A stretch of DNA of 64,000 nucleotides from Clostridia bacterium (GCA_910576205.1 CAJTHL010000003.1:186001-250000), one strand, 5' to 3'; positions 25,957-35,200 are shown, numbered from the stretch's first letter. Numbers and translations: made by a program. Notes: a model not told the origin generated them from the sequence alone.

Positions 25957-26087
25957 GAGAGGTGGAAAGATGAAGAGATAATCTGCTTTTGAGACATGAA
26001 CCGTTTTTATCTGACAAGGCATTTTTATGCCGTGTTATTCTTCATGTTGCCAGAAGTAGATTAGGATTCTCATAACCTCTCTTTTTT
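25957..26087 (+). terminator. Attenuator 1 in the ABC-F leader (long rod-like terminator)
   Basis: A nested stem: GAGAGGT (25957-25963) with ACCTCTC (26075-26081), TAATCT (25979-25984) with AGATTA (26058-26063), CTT with AAG, CATGAA (25995-26000) with TTCATG (26041-26046), and a small GGCA/TGCC tip, followed by six T (26082-26087). The 5' arm includes the ribosome site and coding bases of a three-codon leader peptide, so translation should open it. Confidence 0.72.
25970..25981 (+). CDS. Three-codon leader peptide (Met-Lys-Arg) before ABC-F gene
   Basis: ATG AAG AGA TAA follows an AGGAGAGAGGTGG ribosome site at the start of the attenuator stem. A ribosome initiating, stalled or terminating here would cover the 5' arm of attenuator 1. 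Very short leader peptides are known in antibiotic-inducible attenuators of ABC-F and erm genes. That this one is translated is inference. Confidence 0.5.
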   Translation: MKR

Positions 26088-26197
26088 GAGCCCTTAAAGA
26101 AGCGGCCGGGAATTGTTTACGACCTCTTCTCAAAGGGTGACGCCCTATTCCGGAAAGACGTATGGGGCATTTAAAAACAGGGAAAAACATGAGACAG

Positions 26198-26229
26198 GAA
26201 TCCTCTGGCGGCAGAAGGGTTCTTTTTTT
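26198..26229 (+). terminator. Attenuator 2 just before the ABC-F gene
   Basis: GAATCCT (26198-26204) pairs with AGGGTTC (26216-26222, one G-U), followed by seven T (26223-26229). It lies 40 bases before the GTG start, inside the leader, so it must be read through for expression. Between the two attenuators, CCGGGAAT and ATTCCGG arms (about 26104-26155) can form a further hairpin. Confidence 0.7.
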
Positions 26230-26268
26230 GTTGCCGGATGTGAAGTTTTATGTTAGGAGGAATGCTTA

Positions 26269-27798
26269 GTGTCATTGATTCATGTGGCGAACCTTACATT
26301 TTGTTATGAGGGGAGCTTTGACAATATTTTTGAAAATGTGTCCTTTTCCCTGGATTCCAACTGGAAGCTGGGCTTTATGGGGCGAAACGGAAAGGGGAAA
26401 ACCACCTTTTTAAAGCTTTTGCTGGGAGAATACGGGTATGCGGGAACTATTTCGGCCTCTACGGACTTTGATTATTTTCCCTATAGGATCCAGGGGGAGG
26501 AGATGGAGCGGTGGGCCTCGGAACTGATGGAGGGGTGGAAGCCCGGATGCCAGGAGTGGCGGGTGCTGTGTGAGCTGGAAAAGCTGAAAGCCCCGGCGGA
26601 GCTTCTGTACCGGCCCTTTGGCACCTTAAGCCATGGGGAAAGAACCAAGGTGTTTCTGGCGGTGCTGTTTTCCGGGGAAAATGATTTCCTGTTGATTGAC
26701 GAGCCAACAAATCATCTGGACCGGGAGTCCAGGGAGGCGGTAAAACAGTATCTGAATGGAAAGAAGGGATTTATTCTGGTGTCCCACGACCGGGATCTGC
26801 TGGATGCCTGCATTGACCATGTGCTTGTGCTGAACCGGAAATCCATAGAAGTCCAGAGCGGAAATTTTTCCACCTGGTGGGAGAACAAGTGCCGCAAAGA
26901 TCATTTCGCCAGGATGGAGAATGAAAAACATCTGCGGGAGCTGGCCTCGCTGAAGCGGGCAGTTGACCAGAGCGGCAGGTGGGCCCGGAAAAACGAGAAT
27001 ACGAAAATCGGCTATGACCCCATAAAGGATCACGACAGGGGAAATGGGACAAGACCCTATATAGGAGCCAAGACAAAGAAAATGCAAAAAAGGGTGAAAA
27101 GCTATGAGACGCGCATGGAGCGGGAGATGGAGGCGAAGGAGGGGCTTCTTAAGGATCTGGAAAATCCCGTGGCGTTGAAGCTTTACGGGCTTGCTTATCA
27201 CAAGGAGCGGCTTCTTGACGCCAGAGATCTGACGCTTGGGTATAAGGGGACGGAAAAGGCAGTCCTTAAGGACTTTTCCTTTGAGCTTAAGAGGGGAGAG
27301 CGGGTGTTTCTCCACGGGCAAAACGGCTGTGGGAAGTCCACCTTTATCAAGGCGCTTCTTGCGGCAGAAGAGACATGGACCCAGGAATCCCTGCGCGTTG
27401 TTTCGGGGGAGCTGCGGACGGGATCCGGGCTTAAGATTTCCTATGTAAGCCAGGATACGGATTTCCTAAGGGGAAGCATCCGGGATTTCTGTGACAGCCG
27501 GGGGCTTGAGGAGAGCCTGTTCTGCGCCCTGCTTAGGCAGCTTGACATGGAGCGGACGCAGTTTGGCAAAAACATGGAGGATTTTTCGGAAGGGCAGAAG
27601 AAAAAGGTACTTATAGCGGCAAGCCTTATGACGCCTGCCCACCTGTATATCTGGGATGAGCCGCTGAATTATGTCGACGTGTTCTCCCGCATGCAGATTG
27701 AGAATCTGCTGCTTCAGTACGAGCCCTCCATGCTGGTGGTGGATCATGACGTCCGTTTCCGGGAGCGGATTGCCACCCGGGTGGTGGAGGTGGGCTGA
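26269..27798 (+). CDS. ABC-F ATPase, Lsa/CplR-type ribosomal protection protein
   Basis: 509 residues from GTG 26269, eight bases after AGGAGG. Two ABC domains without membrane segments: Walker A GRNGKGKT and GQNGCGKST, signatures LSHGERTK and FSEGQKKK, Walker B LLIDEPTNHLD and IWDEPLNYVD. The N-terminus (SLIHVANLTFCYEGSFDNIF) and the interdomain linker (KNENTKIGYDPIKDHDRG) match the Lsa group, which removes lincosamides, pleuromutilins and streptogramin A from the ribosome; the clostridial CplR subgroup is closest by feel. The spectrum cannot be fixed from sequence. The 330-base leader with a mini-ORF and two terminators indicates drug-inducible expression by attenuation. Confidence 0.9.
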   Translation: MSLIHVANLTFCYEGSFDNIFENVSFSLDSNWKLGFMGRNGKGKTTFLKLLLGEYGYAGTISASTDFDYFPYRIQGEEMERWASELMEGWKPGCQEWRVLCELEKLKAPAELLYRPFGTLSHGERTKVFLAVLFSGENDFLLIDEPTNHLDRESREAVKQYLNGKKGFILVSHDRDLLDACIDHVLVLNRKSIEVQSGNFSTWWENKCRKDHFARMENEKHLRELASLKRAVDQSGRWARKNENTKIGYDPIKDHDRGNGTRPYIGAKTKKMQKRVKSYETRMEREMEAKEGLLKDLENPVALKLYGLAYHKERLLDARDLTLGYKGTEKAVLKDFSFELKRGERVFLHGQNGCGKSTFIKALLAAEETWTQESLRVVSGELRTGSGLKISYVSQDTDFLRGSIRDFCDSRGLEESLFCALLRQLDMERTQFGKNMEDFSEGQKKKVLIAASLMTPAHLYIWDEPLNYVDVFSRMQIENLLLQYEPSMLVVDHDVRFRERIATRVVEVG

Positions 27799-27815
27799 GC
27801 CTGTCTCTGGGACAG

Positions 27816-27865
27816 AAAAGGCAGTTATCCTTCCGGCAATCTTGCCAGAGAGGAAACTGCCTTTT
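27816..27865. terminator. Bidirectional terminator between ABC-F gene and citrate synthase
   Basis: AAAAGGCAGTT (27816-27826) pairs with AACTGCCTTTT (27855-27865). It sits between two convergent genes, five bases from the citrate synthase stop. Confidence 0.85.
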
Positions 27866-27869
27866 GTTT

Positions 27870-29237
27870 CTACCGCCGCCTGGAAAGCTTCACATACTCC
27901 TGCTTTTCCGCCACACTCTTATAGGCCGGACGGATGATCTTGCCGTTGTTGGCCAGCTCTTCGATGCGGTGGGCGCTCCAGCCCACGATTCTTGCCATGG
28001 CAAAGATGGGGGTGTAGAGCTCCAGGGGCAGGTCCAGCATGCTGTACACAAAACCGCTGTAGAAGTCCACGTTGGCGCTTACGCCTTTGTAGATTTTGCG
28101 CTCCTTTGCGATGACCTGGGGCGCAAGACGTTCCACCAGGGAGTACAGCTCAAATTCCTCCATGCGGTTCTTGGCCTGGGCCAGATTTTTTACAAAGCTC
28201 TTAAAGATATCCGCCCTGGGGTCAGACAGGGAATAGACGGCATGTCCCATGCCGTAGATAAGTCCTGCGTGGTCAAAGGCGTCCTTGTGAAGGAGGGAGG
28301 CAAGATAGGAGGTAACCTCCTCCTCGTCGTCCCAGTGGGACAGGTGGGCCTTCATATCCTCAAACATTTTGACTACCTTGATGTTGGCGCCGCCGTGGCG
28401 GGGCCCCTTCAGGGAACCCAGGGAGGCGGAGATGGCAGAGTAGGTGTCTGTGCCCGAGGAGGACACCACATGGGTGGTAAAGGTGGAATTGTTTCCGCCG
28501 CCATGCTCCATGTGAAGCACAAGCGCCAGATCCAGGATCTTTGCCTCCAGCTCTGTGTACTGGCTGTTGGGCCGCAGGATATACAGAATATGCTCCGCCG
28601 TGGAGAGCTCCGGCCTGGGGGGATGAATGTACAGGCTTTTCCCGTCGTGGTAGTGGCTGTAGGCCTGGTAGGCGTACACGGCCAGAATGGGAAACAGGGC
28701 AATAAGCTGCAGGCACTGTCGCAGCACATTGGGCAGAGTGATATCGTCGGCCCGGTCGTCATAGGCGTACAAGGTCAGCACGCTGCGGGCCAGGGTATTC
28801 ATCATATCGTTGCTGGGGGCTTTCATAATAATATCCCGCACAAAATGGGTGGGAAGCGTGCGGTAGGAGCTCAGGAGACTGCTGAAGCTCTCCAGCTCTT
28901 TTTTTGTGGGGAGGCTGCCAAAGAGAAGCAGGTATGTAATTTCCTCGTATCCGTATCGCTTATCGGCCATAAAGCCCTGGACGAGATCACGGATTTCAAT
29001 CCCCCGGTAAAAGAGCCGCCCCTGGCAGGGGATATCCTTTCCGTCCACGGTTTCGTGGGAGCAGATCTCCCCGATCTCCGTAAGTCCCGCCAGTACGCCT
29101 TTTCCGTTAATATCCCGGAGTCCCCGCTTCACATCGTATTTCCGGTATAATTCTTCATGGATCTGACTGGTCTCCATGCTTAATCTGGACAGGTTCAGAA
29201 TTTCCGGTGTCACTTCATAAAATTCTTTTTCGTGCAT
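27870..29237 (-). CDS. Citrate (Si/Re-type or 2-methylcitrate) synthase family enzyme
   Basis: 455 residues on the reverse strand, with AGGAGAG ahead of the start at 29237. The GltA-type citrate synthase family motifs are seen: FYRGIEIRDLV, HMEHGGGNNSTF with the catalytic His, LGSLKGPRHGGAN with a second His, and GMGHAVYSLSDPRA with the third. It condenses oxaloacetate with acetyl-CoA. No aconitase or isocitrate dehydrogenase gene is nearby, so it probably serves the oxidative branch to glutamate from another locus. The Re-type enzyme of some clostridia belongs to a different family and is excluded. Its leader holds two copies of a 51-base repeat, which may control it. Confidence 0.9.
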   Translation of the reverse strand: MHEKEFYEVTPEILNLSRLSMETSQIHEELYRKYDVKRGLRDINGKGVLAGLTEIGEICSHETVDGKDIPCQGRLFYRGIEIRDLVQGFMADKRYGYEEITYLLLFGSLPTKKELESFSSLLSSYRTLPTHFVRDIIMKAPSNDMMNTLARSVLTLYAYDDRADDITLPNVLRQCLQLIALFPILAVYAYQAYSHYHDGKSLYIHPPRPELSTAEHILYILRPNSQYTELEAKILDLALVLHMEHGGGNNSTFTTHVVSSSGTDTYSAISASLGSLKGPRHGGANIKVVKMFEDMKAHLSHWDDEEEVTSYLASLLHKDAFDHAGLIYGMGHAVYSLSDPRADIFKSFVKNLAQAKNRMEEFELYSLVERLAPQVIAKERKIYKGVSANVDFYSGFVYSMLDLPLELYTPIFAMARIVGWSAHRIEELANNGKIIRPAYKSVAEKQEYVKLSRRR

Positions 29238-29260
29238 CTGTCAGCCTCTCCTTTCCTTAT

Positions 29261-29362
29261 TTCGCCCATGCTTTTAGGGCATCAAGGTACACCCCTGCGG
29301 TGTTTCCTCTGTTCGCCCATGTTTCCAGGGCATCAAGGCACACCCTTATGGTGTTTCGTCTG
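29261..29362 (-). repeat. Tandem 51-base repeat (two copies) in citrate synthase leader
   Basis: Copies at 29261-29311 and 29312-29362 are each exactly 51 bases and differ at about 11 positions. In the direction of the citrate synthase mRNA each copy can fold two small hairpins, ACACC/GGTGT and GCCC/GGGC. Differences fall mainly in loops (ATAA versus GCAG), so the stems appear conserved. The repeat ends some 24 bases before the start codon. Confidence 0.75.
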
Positions 29363-29393
29363 CTTTTCCTTTTTTCGCTATCTTTACTATCTT

Positions 29394-29421
29394 ATCATAA
29401 AATTTTGATAAAATGTGTCGA
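29394..29421 (-). promoter_or_regulatory. Possible citrate synthase promoter
   Basis: On the reverse strand TCGACA (29421-29416) and TATGAT (29399-29394) are 16 bases apart, just upstream of the tandem repeats. The match is moderate. Confidence 0.4.
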
Positions 29422-29521
29422 AAAACAAAAAATTAATACTAAATTTATAAAATGTTCTTTGTTTTTTAACAAATAAGAGAAAAAATGTTCGGTTTCATCT
29501 GGGGAAATCTTGAAAAATCCC

Positions 29522-29549
29522 TTGCTTTTCCCTAAAAGTGTGTTATACT
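29522..29549 (+). promoter_or_regulatory. Promoter of the rimP-nusA-infB operon
   Basis: TTGCTT (29522-29527) and TATACT (29544-29549), 16-base spacer. The predicted start lies about 20 bases before a terminator-like hairpin. Confidence 0.65.
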
Positions 29550-29577
29550 TATATATGATTTGAATAATGTGGCCGAG

Positions 29578-29604
29578 AAGAGTGAACGAAAGTTCACTCT
29601 TTTT
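29578..29604 (+). terminator. Leader attenuator before rimP
   Basis: AAGAGTGAAC (29578-29587), a GAAA tetraloop, GTTCACTCTT (29592-29601) and trailing T to 29604 form a compact 10-bp intrinsic terminator between promoter and first gene. In Bacillus subtilis NusA controls its own operon through a leader terminator; the same arrangement is likely here. Confidence 0.75.
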
Positions 29605-29632
29605 CATGACATGGAGAGAAGAGGTGAGAGCA

Positions 29633-30100
29633 ATGACGAAACGGGAACAGTACGAGCAGAGGACAGAAACCCTGCTTCTACCTATTATAGAAAAAAACCG
29701 GTTCGAGCTGGTGGATGTGGAGTATGTGAAGGAAGGGGGCACCTGGTATCTGCGGGCTTACATTGATAAGCCGGGAGGAATCACGGTGGACGACTGTGAG
29801 GTGGTGAACCGGGCCCTGGGGGAGCTTCTGGATGAGGAGGATTTTATTGAGGAATCCTATGTGCTGGAGGTGAGCTCCCCGGGACTTGGAAGGCCTTTGA
29901 AAAAAGAGAAGGATTTCTTAAGAAGCATCGGGGAAGAGGTGGAGATCCGCACCTACCGGGCAGTGGAGGGCCAGAAGGAGTTTAAGGGGATCCTTCGGGC
30001 TTATGACAAGGAAACCGTAACCATTGAGACAGAAGGGGGAGAATCCCTTACGCTGAAAAGAGCAGAGATCGCGCTGATTCGTCTTGCATTTGACTTTTAA
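29633..30100 (+). CDS. rimP: Ribosome maturation factor RimP
   Basis: 155 residues from ATG 29633, after GAGGTGAG; earlier in-frame starts run into the attenuator and are rejected. RimP motifs seen: LVDVEYVKEGGTWYLRAYID, then GGITVDDCEVVNRALGELLD, and the signature YVLEVSSPGLGRPL. The C-terminal SH3-like domain (EFKGILRAYDKETVTI) is complete. RimP is needed for 30S subunit maturation. First gene of the classical nusA-infB operon. Confidence 0.96.
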   Translation: MTKREQYEQRTETLLLPIIEKNRFELVDVEYVKEGGTWYLRAYIDKPGGITVDDCEVVNRALGELLDEEDFIEESYVLEVSSPGLGRPLKKEKDFLRSIGEEVEIRTYRAVEGQKEFKGILRAYDKETVTIETEGGESLTLKRAEIALIRLAFDF

Positions 30101-30123
30101 ATATAATCAGGAGGATAAAAAAA

Positions 30124-31404
30124 ATGAACACGGAGTTAATGGAAGCACTGGATATTCTGGAAAAAGAAAAAGATATCAGCAAAGAAACCTTGCTGGAGTC
30201 CATTGAGAATTCCCTTTTGACAGCATGCAAGAGCCATTTTGGTAAAGCGGACAATATAAAGGTCAATATCAACCGGGAAACCTATGAATTTTTCGTATAT
30301 GCGGAGAAAAAAGTGGTGGAGCAGGTGGAGGATCCGGTGCTTGAGATCAGCCTTGCTGATGCCAGAATGAAGGATTCCAAATATGAGCTGGACGATATCG
30401 TGAATGTGGAGGTAAAGTCAAAGGAATTTGGGCGGATTGCCACACAGAACGCAAAGAACGTGATTCTGCAGAAAATCCGGGAGGAAGAGCGCAAGGTGCT
30501 GTTTAACCAGTACTACGGCAAGGAAAAAGACGTGGTTACCGGCGTGGTGCAGCGGTACATGGGCAGAAATGTCAGCATCAATCTGGGCAAGGTGGATGCC
30601 ATTTTAAACGAGAACGAGATGGTGAAGGGAGAGACTTTCCGGCCTACAGAGCGCATCAAGCTCTATATCCTGGAGGTAAAGGATACCCCCAAGGGGCCCA
30701 GGATTCTGGTGTCCCGGACACACCCGGAGCTGGTGAAGCGCCTGTTTGAGTCGGAGGTAACGGAAGTAAAGGACGGAACCGTGGAGATCAAGTGCATCGC
30801 CCGGGAGGCCGGTTCCCGCACCAAGATCGCCGTGTGGTCCAACAATCCGGACGTGGATCCTGTGGGTTCCTGCGTGGGAAAGAACGGCGACAGGGTAAAC
30901 ACCATTGTAAACGAACTCCGGGGGGAGAAGATCGATATCATTAACTGGAGCGATAACCCGGCTATTCTCATTGAGAATGCCCTAAGCCCTGCCAAGGTGG
31001 TGGCTGTGCTGGCGGATCCGGATGAGAAAACTGCCAAGGTTGTGGTGCCGGATTACCAGCTGTCTCTGGCCATCGGCAAGGAGGGACAGAACGCCAGGCT
31101 TGCCGCCCGGCTGACAGGGTTTAAGATCGACATCAAGAGCGAAACCCAGGCCCGGGAGATTGAGGGCTGGCTGGATATCGACGAAGACGAAGAGTACGAG
31201 GATTTTGAGGATTACGGCGATTACGATGAGGCCGACGGCTATTACATGGAAGGCACGGAAGATGCGTATTACGCAGAGAATGAAGGAATGCCGGATGAAT
31301 ATGCAGCGGACGATTACGCCGGAGAAATGGACGCCCCAGAGGATTATGCAGACACGGTAAGTGCCGGTATGGAAGATGAGGATGCGGACAGAATAGAAGA
31401 ATAG
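30124..31404 (+). CDS. nusA: Transcription termination/antitermination factor NusA
   Basis: 426 residues. The N-terminal RNA-polymerase-binding domain is followed by an S1 domain ([18 protein letters not shown]) and two KH domains; [17 protein letters not shown] and [18 protein letters not shown] are the diagnostic motifs. The last 60 residues form a strongly acidic, Tyr-rich tail (repeated [17 protein letters not shown]-like segments) not present in the shorter Bacillus protein. NusA enhances pausing and intrinsic termination. It follows rimP by 23 bases and probably acts on the operon's own leader terminator. Confidence 0.96.
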   Translation: MNTELMEALDILEKEKDISKETLLESIENSLLTACKSHFGKADNIKVNINRETYEFFVYAEKKVVEQVEDPVLEISLADARMKDSKYELDDIVNVEVKSKEFGRIATQNAKNVILQKIREEERKVLFNQYYGKEKDVVTGVVQRYMGRNVSINLGKVDAILNENEMVKGETFRPTERIKLYILEVKDTPKGPRILVSRTHPELVKRLFESEVTEVKDGTVEIKCIAREAGSRTKIAVWSNNPDVDPVGSCVGKNGDRVNTIVNELRGEKIDIINWSDNPAILIENALSPAKVVAVLADPDEKTAKVVVPDYQLSLAIGKEGQNARLAARLTGFKIDIKSETQAREIEGWLDIDEDEEYEDFEDYGDYDEADGYYMEGTEDAYYAENEGMPDEYAADDYAGEMDAPEDYADTVSAGMEDEDADRIEE

Positions 31405-31421
31405 ATGCGGGATGTGATGAA

Positions 31422-31700
31422 TTGAGTACAACAAGGAAAGTACCCATGCGCAAGTGCGTGGGATGCGGCGGGATGAAGAGCAAGAAAGAAATGCTTCGTG
31501 TTATAAAGACGGCGGAAGGAGAAATTCTGCTGGACGCCACGGGCAGAAAGAACGGAAGAGGCGCGTACCTGTGCCAGTCCCGGGAGTGCCTGCAGCAGGC
31601 AGTTAAGGGGAAAGGGCTTGAACGCTCTTTCAAGATGTCCATTCCCAAAGACGTATACGAAAAACTGGAAAAGGAGATGGATGAGCTTGAAGAGAGATAA
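31422..31700 (+). CDS. rnpM: RNase P modulator RnpM (YlxR family)
   Basis: 92 residues. The hallmark is the N-terminal VPMRKCVGCGGMKSKKEMLR, followed by DATGRKNGRGAYLC. Start choice: TTG 31422 gives the N-terminus MSTTRKVPMRKC, matching family proteins that carry about ten residues before RKC; ATG 31446 would begin right at MRKC with AAGG upstream. I prefer TTG, without certainty. YlxR/RnpM binds the RNase P RNA and lowers its activity. Its place between nusA and the L7Ae-like gene is conserved in Firmicutes. Confidence 0.9.
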   Translation: MSTTRKVPMRKCVGCGGMKSKKEMLRVIKTAEGEILLDATGRKNGRGAYLCQSRECLQQAVKGKGLERSFKMSIPKDVYEKLEKEMDELEER

Positions 31701-32001
31701 AGTGTTGTCCCTCCTGGGCCTGGCCATGAAGGCCGGAAAGGTGGCAAGCGGCGGATTCTTAACGGAGAAGGCCGTGAAGAGCGGCCATGCGTCCCTGGTG
31801 ATCGTTTCCACCACCGCCTCGGAAAATACGAAGAAACAGTTTCGCAACATGTGTACTTACTATGAAATACCTTTGTATTTCTATGGGGAAGCAGAGGAAT
31901 TGGGCCACGCCATTGGCAAGGAGCACAGAACCTCCCTGGCATTGTTGGATGATGGATTTGCAAAGGCAGTAAAAAAGCAACTGATGGAACAGCAAACGTA
32001 A
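31681..32001 (+). CDS. ylxQ: L7Ae-family K-turn RNA-binding protein YlxQ
   Basis: 106 residues from ATG 31681, five bases after AAGGAG and overlapping the end of rnpM by 20 bases. The L7Ae/L30e/Gadd45 fold is seen in LLGLAMKAGKVASGGFLTEKAVKSG, VIVSTTASENTKKQF and IPLYFYG, with AIGKEHRTSLALLDDGFA as the final helix. Members bind kink-turn RNA. Conserved partner of nusA-rnpM-infB; the exact role is not established. Confidence 0.9.
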   Translation: MSLKRDKVLSLLGLAMKAGKVASGGFLTEKAVKSGHASLVIVSTTASENTKKQFRNMCTYYEIPLYFYGEAEELGHAIGKEHRTSLALLDDGFAKAVKKQLMEQQT

Positions 32002-32019
32002 AAGAGGGAGGTAGTAAGT

Positions 32020-35000
32020 ATGTCAAAGAGAGTACATGAGCTTGCAAAAGAATTAAATAAAAACAATAAGGAGATTATCCAGTTCCTTACAGAAAAAAAG
32101 ATAGAGGTAAAAAGCCATATGAGCACATTGACAGGTGAACAGGAGGAAATGGTCAGAAAGGCCCTTTCCGGAGCTGCCCAGGAAAAGCCTGCGGCAAAAG
32201 CTCCCGCTTCGGCGGAAAAGCCGGAGTCCCCGGAGGCAAAGCCCGAGGGAGCTGCGCCAAGACCCCAGGCTCCGCCGAAAAAGAAAAAGATTATTGCAGT
32301 ATATAATGTCCAGAACAGCCAGACAGGCATCAAGGATCCCCGTGCGGAGAGAAGGGCAAACAATCCCAGAACGCCGGGAGCCAGAGGCGGTCAGCCTCAG
32401 GGAGGCCCAAGGCCGGGGGCAGCGCCGGGACGTCCCGCGCCAAGGCCCGCCCAGGGAGGCGCGCCCGTAAAGCCGGAAGGGGCGGCAGCGCCAAAGCCCC
32501 GCCAGGCGGCTGTACAGGCGCAGGGGGTATCTTCGGCCCGGACGCCTGGGGAGACGGTAAAGGAAACCGCAGCCCAGGAGGCAAAGCCCGTGGCAAAAGC
32601 GCCGGAGACAGGACGCGGCCCGGCGGAGGCTCCAAAACCGGCAGCACAGCCGGCAGGAACACCAGCAGCCAGCCGGGAAGCTGCTACCGGACGCCCCGCA
32701 GGAGCGGGCCGCGACGTCCGGGAGAGCCGGGGAGGCCAGGCCCGGGAAGGTCAGCGTCCCGCCGGCCGCGACAGCCAGGGCCAGCGTCCCTACAGCAGAG
32801 ACAGCCGTGACGGCCAGGGAGGCCCAAGAAGAGACGGCCAGGGCCAGCGCTCTTATGGCAGGGACAGCCGTGACGGTCAGGGCAGTCCAAGAAGAGACGG
32901 CCAGGGAGGCCAGCGTCCCTTTAACCGTGACAGTCAGGGGGGGCCAAGAAGAGACGGTCAGGGTCAGCGTCCCTTTAACCGTGACGGTCAGGGAGGCCAG
33001 GGCGGTGGATTCCGCAGAGACGGCCAGGGAGGCCAGCGTCCCTTTAACCGCGACGGCCAGGGAGGCCCAAGGAGAGATGGTCAGGGAGGCCAGGGCGGAT
33101 TCCGCAGAGACGGCGACAGCCGCCGTCCCCAGGGCGGCCAGAGAGGCCAGGGAGGACGCTCCATGGATATTCCGGCTGCGCCCATTGTGGAGAACCGCAA
33201 GACGGAAAACCGCCGTGTGGAGAATAAGAGCAGGGACGACCGCAAGGAGAAGAGCCGGTTCAATGACGACTGGAACAAGAACGGACGTCCCGGCCAGAAT
33301 AACCGCTCCAGCCAGAATAACAGGAACCAGAAAGGGAAGGGCAGGGGAAATGCGCCTGCGCCCGCACCGCAGCCGGCTCCTAAGAAAGAAGATAATACGC
33401 CTAAGGTGATTGAGATTCCCGAACTGATCAGCATCCATGATCTGGCGGAGAAGATGAAGATCCAGCCTTCCGTATTGATAAAGAAATTATTCCTTGCAGG
33501 TAAGATGGTGACGCTGAACTCCGAGCTGGATTTTGAGGCAGCAGGAGAGCTGGCCATGGAGATGAACTTTGATCCGGTTCCAGAGGAGAAGGAGGACGTC
33601 ATCGCCAAGATGCTGGAGGAGCAGGAAGAGTCGGAGGAGAATATGGTATCCAGACCGCCGGTAGTGTGCGTTATGGGTCATGTAGACCACGGCAAGACCT
33701 CCCTTCTGGACGCCATCCGGGATACCCATGTCATCGACAAGGAGGCGGGTGGCATCACCCAGCATATCGGCGCTTACGTGGTCAGCATCAACGGCCAGAA
33801 GATCACCTTCCTGGATACGCCGGGCCATGAGGCGTTTACGGCCATGCGTATGCGGGGCGCTAACTCCACGGATATCGCAATCCTGGTGGTGGCCGCCGAT
33901 GACGGCGTAATGCCCCAGACTGTGGAGGCTATCAGCCATGCAAAAGCCGCCGGCATTGAGATAATTGTGGCCATAAACAAGGTGGATAAACCCAGCGCCA
34001 ATGTGGACCGGGTAAAACAGGAGCTTATGGAGTATGAGCTGGTTGCAGAGGAATGGGGCGGAAGCACCGTCTGCGTTCCCGTATCAGCCCATACCCATGA
34101 GGGTATCGACCAGCTTCTGGAGATGATCCTTCTGACTGCGGATATTCTGGAGCTGAAGGCCAACCCCGACCGCAGCGCCAGGGGCCTTGTAATCGAGGCG
34201 GAGCTGGACAAAGGAAAGGGCTCTGTGGCAACCGTACTGGTGCAGAAGGGAACCCTCCATGTAGGAGATCCCATTGCGGTGGGCTCCTGCTACGGCAAGG
34301 TCCGGGCCATGATGGACGACAAGGGCCGCAGGGTAAAGGAGGCAGGGCCTTCCAAACCGGTGGAGATCCTGGGCCTTTCCGACGTGCCCAGGGCCGGAGA
34401 GATTTTTGTTTCACCGGCTTCGGAAAAAGAAGCGAGAGCCTTTGCGGAGACATATATCAAGGAGAGCAGGGAGAAGCTTCTGGAGGATACCAAGCTAAAG
34501 ATGTCTCTGGACGATCTGTATTCCCAGATCCAGTCCGGAAACTTAAAGGAACTGAATATTATCGTAAAAGCAGACGTACAGGGTTCTGTGGAGGCAGTGA
34601 AGCAGAGTCTCTTAAAGCTGTCCAACGAGGAGGTTGTGGTAAAGATCGTCCATGGAGGCGTGGGAGCCATCAACGAGTCCGACGTGAACCTGGCATCTGC
34701 CTCCAACGCAATCATTATCGGATTTAACGTGCGCCCGGATGCCACGGCCAAGGAGATTGCGGAGAGGGAGAAGGTGGATCTGCGCCTGTACCGTGTGATT
34801 TACGATGCCATAGGCGATGTGGAAGCCGCCATGAAGGGAATGCTGGATCCGGTATTCGAGGAGAAGGTGCTGGGCCATGCGGAGGTGCGCCAGATTTTCA
34901 AGGCCTCCGGCGTGGGAACCATCGCAGGCTCCTATGTGCTGGACGGCGTATTCCAGAGAGGCTGCTCCTGCCGGATTACCCGGGAGGGAGAGCAGATTTT

Positions 35001-35151
35001 CGAGGGCGCCCTGGCTTCCTTAAAGCGTTTCAAAGACGACGTAAAGGAAGTGAAAGCCGGTTATGAGTGCGGTCTTGTATTTGAGAAATTCAACGACCTG
35101 CAGGAGCTGGATATTATAGAGGCGTATACCATGGTGGAGGTTCCCAGGTGA
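32020..35151 (+). CDS. infB: Translation initiation factor IF-2
   Basis: 1043 residues. Residues 1-55 are the first IF2_N domain ([20 protein letters not shown]). Residues about 55-455 are a long low-complexity region; about 460-530 hold the second IF2_N domain. The GTPase domain has G1 [16 protein letters not shown]3 [15 protein letters not shown] and G4 NKVDKP; domains II-IV follow to the C-terminus. IF-2 places fMet-tRNA on the 30S subunit. The linker, rich in Arg, Gly, Gln, Pro and Asp, is far longer than in Bacillus (total about 716). A separate entry covers its internal repeats. Confidence 0.97.
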   Translation: MSKRVHELAKELNKNNKEIIQFLTEKKIEVKSHMSTLTGEQEEMVRKALSGAAQEKPAAKAPASAEKPESPEAKPEGAAPRPQAPPKKKKIIAVYNVQNSQTGIKDPRAERRANNPRTPGARGGQPQGGPRPGAAPGRPAPRPAQGGAPVKPEGAAAPKPRQAAVQAQGVSSARTPGETVKETAAQEAKPVAKAPETGRGPAEAPKPAAQPAGTPAASREAATGRPAGAGRDVRESRGGQAREGQRPAGRDSQGQRPYSRDSRDGQGGPRRDGQGQRSYGRDSRDGQGSPRRDGQGGQRPFNRDSQGGPRRDGQGQRPFNRDGQGGQGGGFRRDGQGGQRPFNRDGQGGPRRDGQGGQGGFRRDGDSRRPQGGQRGQGGRSMDIPAAPIVENRKTENRRVENKSRDDRKEKSRFNDDWNKNGRPGQNNRSSQNNRNQKGKGRGNAPAPAPQPAPKKEDNTPKVIEIPELISIHDLAEKMKIQPSVLIKKLFLAGKMVTLNSELDFEAAGELAMEMNFDPVPEEKEDVIAKMLEEQEESEENMVSRPPVVCVMGHVDHGKTSLLDAIRDTHVIDKEAGGITQHIGAYVVSINGQKITFLDTPGHEAFTAMRMRGANSTDIAILVVAADDGVMPQTVEAISHAKAAGIEIIVAINKVDKPSANVDRVKQELMEYELVAEEWGGSTVCVPVSAHTHEGIDQLLEMILLTADILELKANPDRSARGLVIEAELDKGKGSVATVLVQKGTLHVGDPIAVGSCYGKVRAMMDDKGRRVKEAGPSKPVEILGLSDVPRAGEIFVSPASEKEARAFAETYIKESREKLLEDTKLKMSLDDLYSQIQSGNLKELNIIVKADVQGSVEAVKQSLLKLSNEEVVVKIVHGGVGAINESDVNLASASNAIIIGFNVRPDATAKEIAEREKVDLRLYRVIYDAIGDVEAAMKGMLDPVFEEKVLGHAEVRQIFKASGVGTIAGSYVLDGVFQRGCSCRITREGEQIFEGALASLKRFKDDVKEVKAGYECGLVFEKFNDLQELDIIEAYTMVEVPR
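32740..33160 (+). repeat. Coding repeats in infB: RDGQGG-type RGG-like units
   Basis: About 14 imperfect units based on [18 protein letters not shown], in DNA units of roughly 30-60 bases (for example GGCCAGGGAGGCCAGCG and GTCCCTTTAACCG recurring). They encode an Arg/Gly/Gln-rich, presumably disordered, RNA-binding-like segment. High identity among copies makes length variation by slippage or recombination likely. Confidence 0.85.
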
Positions 35152-35200
35152 GAATCCCGGAAAACAGGGGAGCGGCCTGGGATTGCAGGAAAGGAATTTT

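Noticed and set aside
27864-29150. 428-codon forward reading frame
   Set aside because: Exactly antisense to the citrate synthase gene, whose protein motifs are clear; the forward translation has no recognisable motif.
32740-33160. CRISPR-like regularly spaced repeats
   Set aside because: The units are in frame, encode RDGQGG-type residues inside infB, and have no unique spacers.
32053-33438. 461-codon reverse reading frame over infB
   Set aside because: Antisense of the low-complexity linker of IF-2; its Ala/Val/Leu repeats only mirror the coding repeats.
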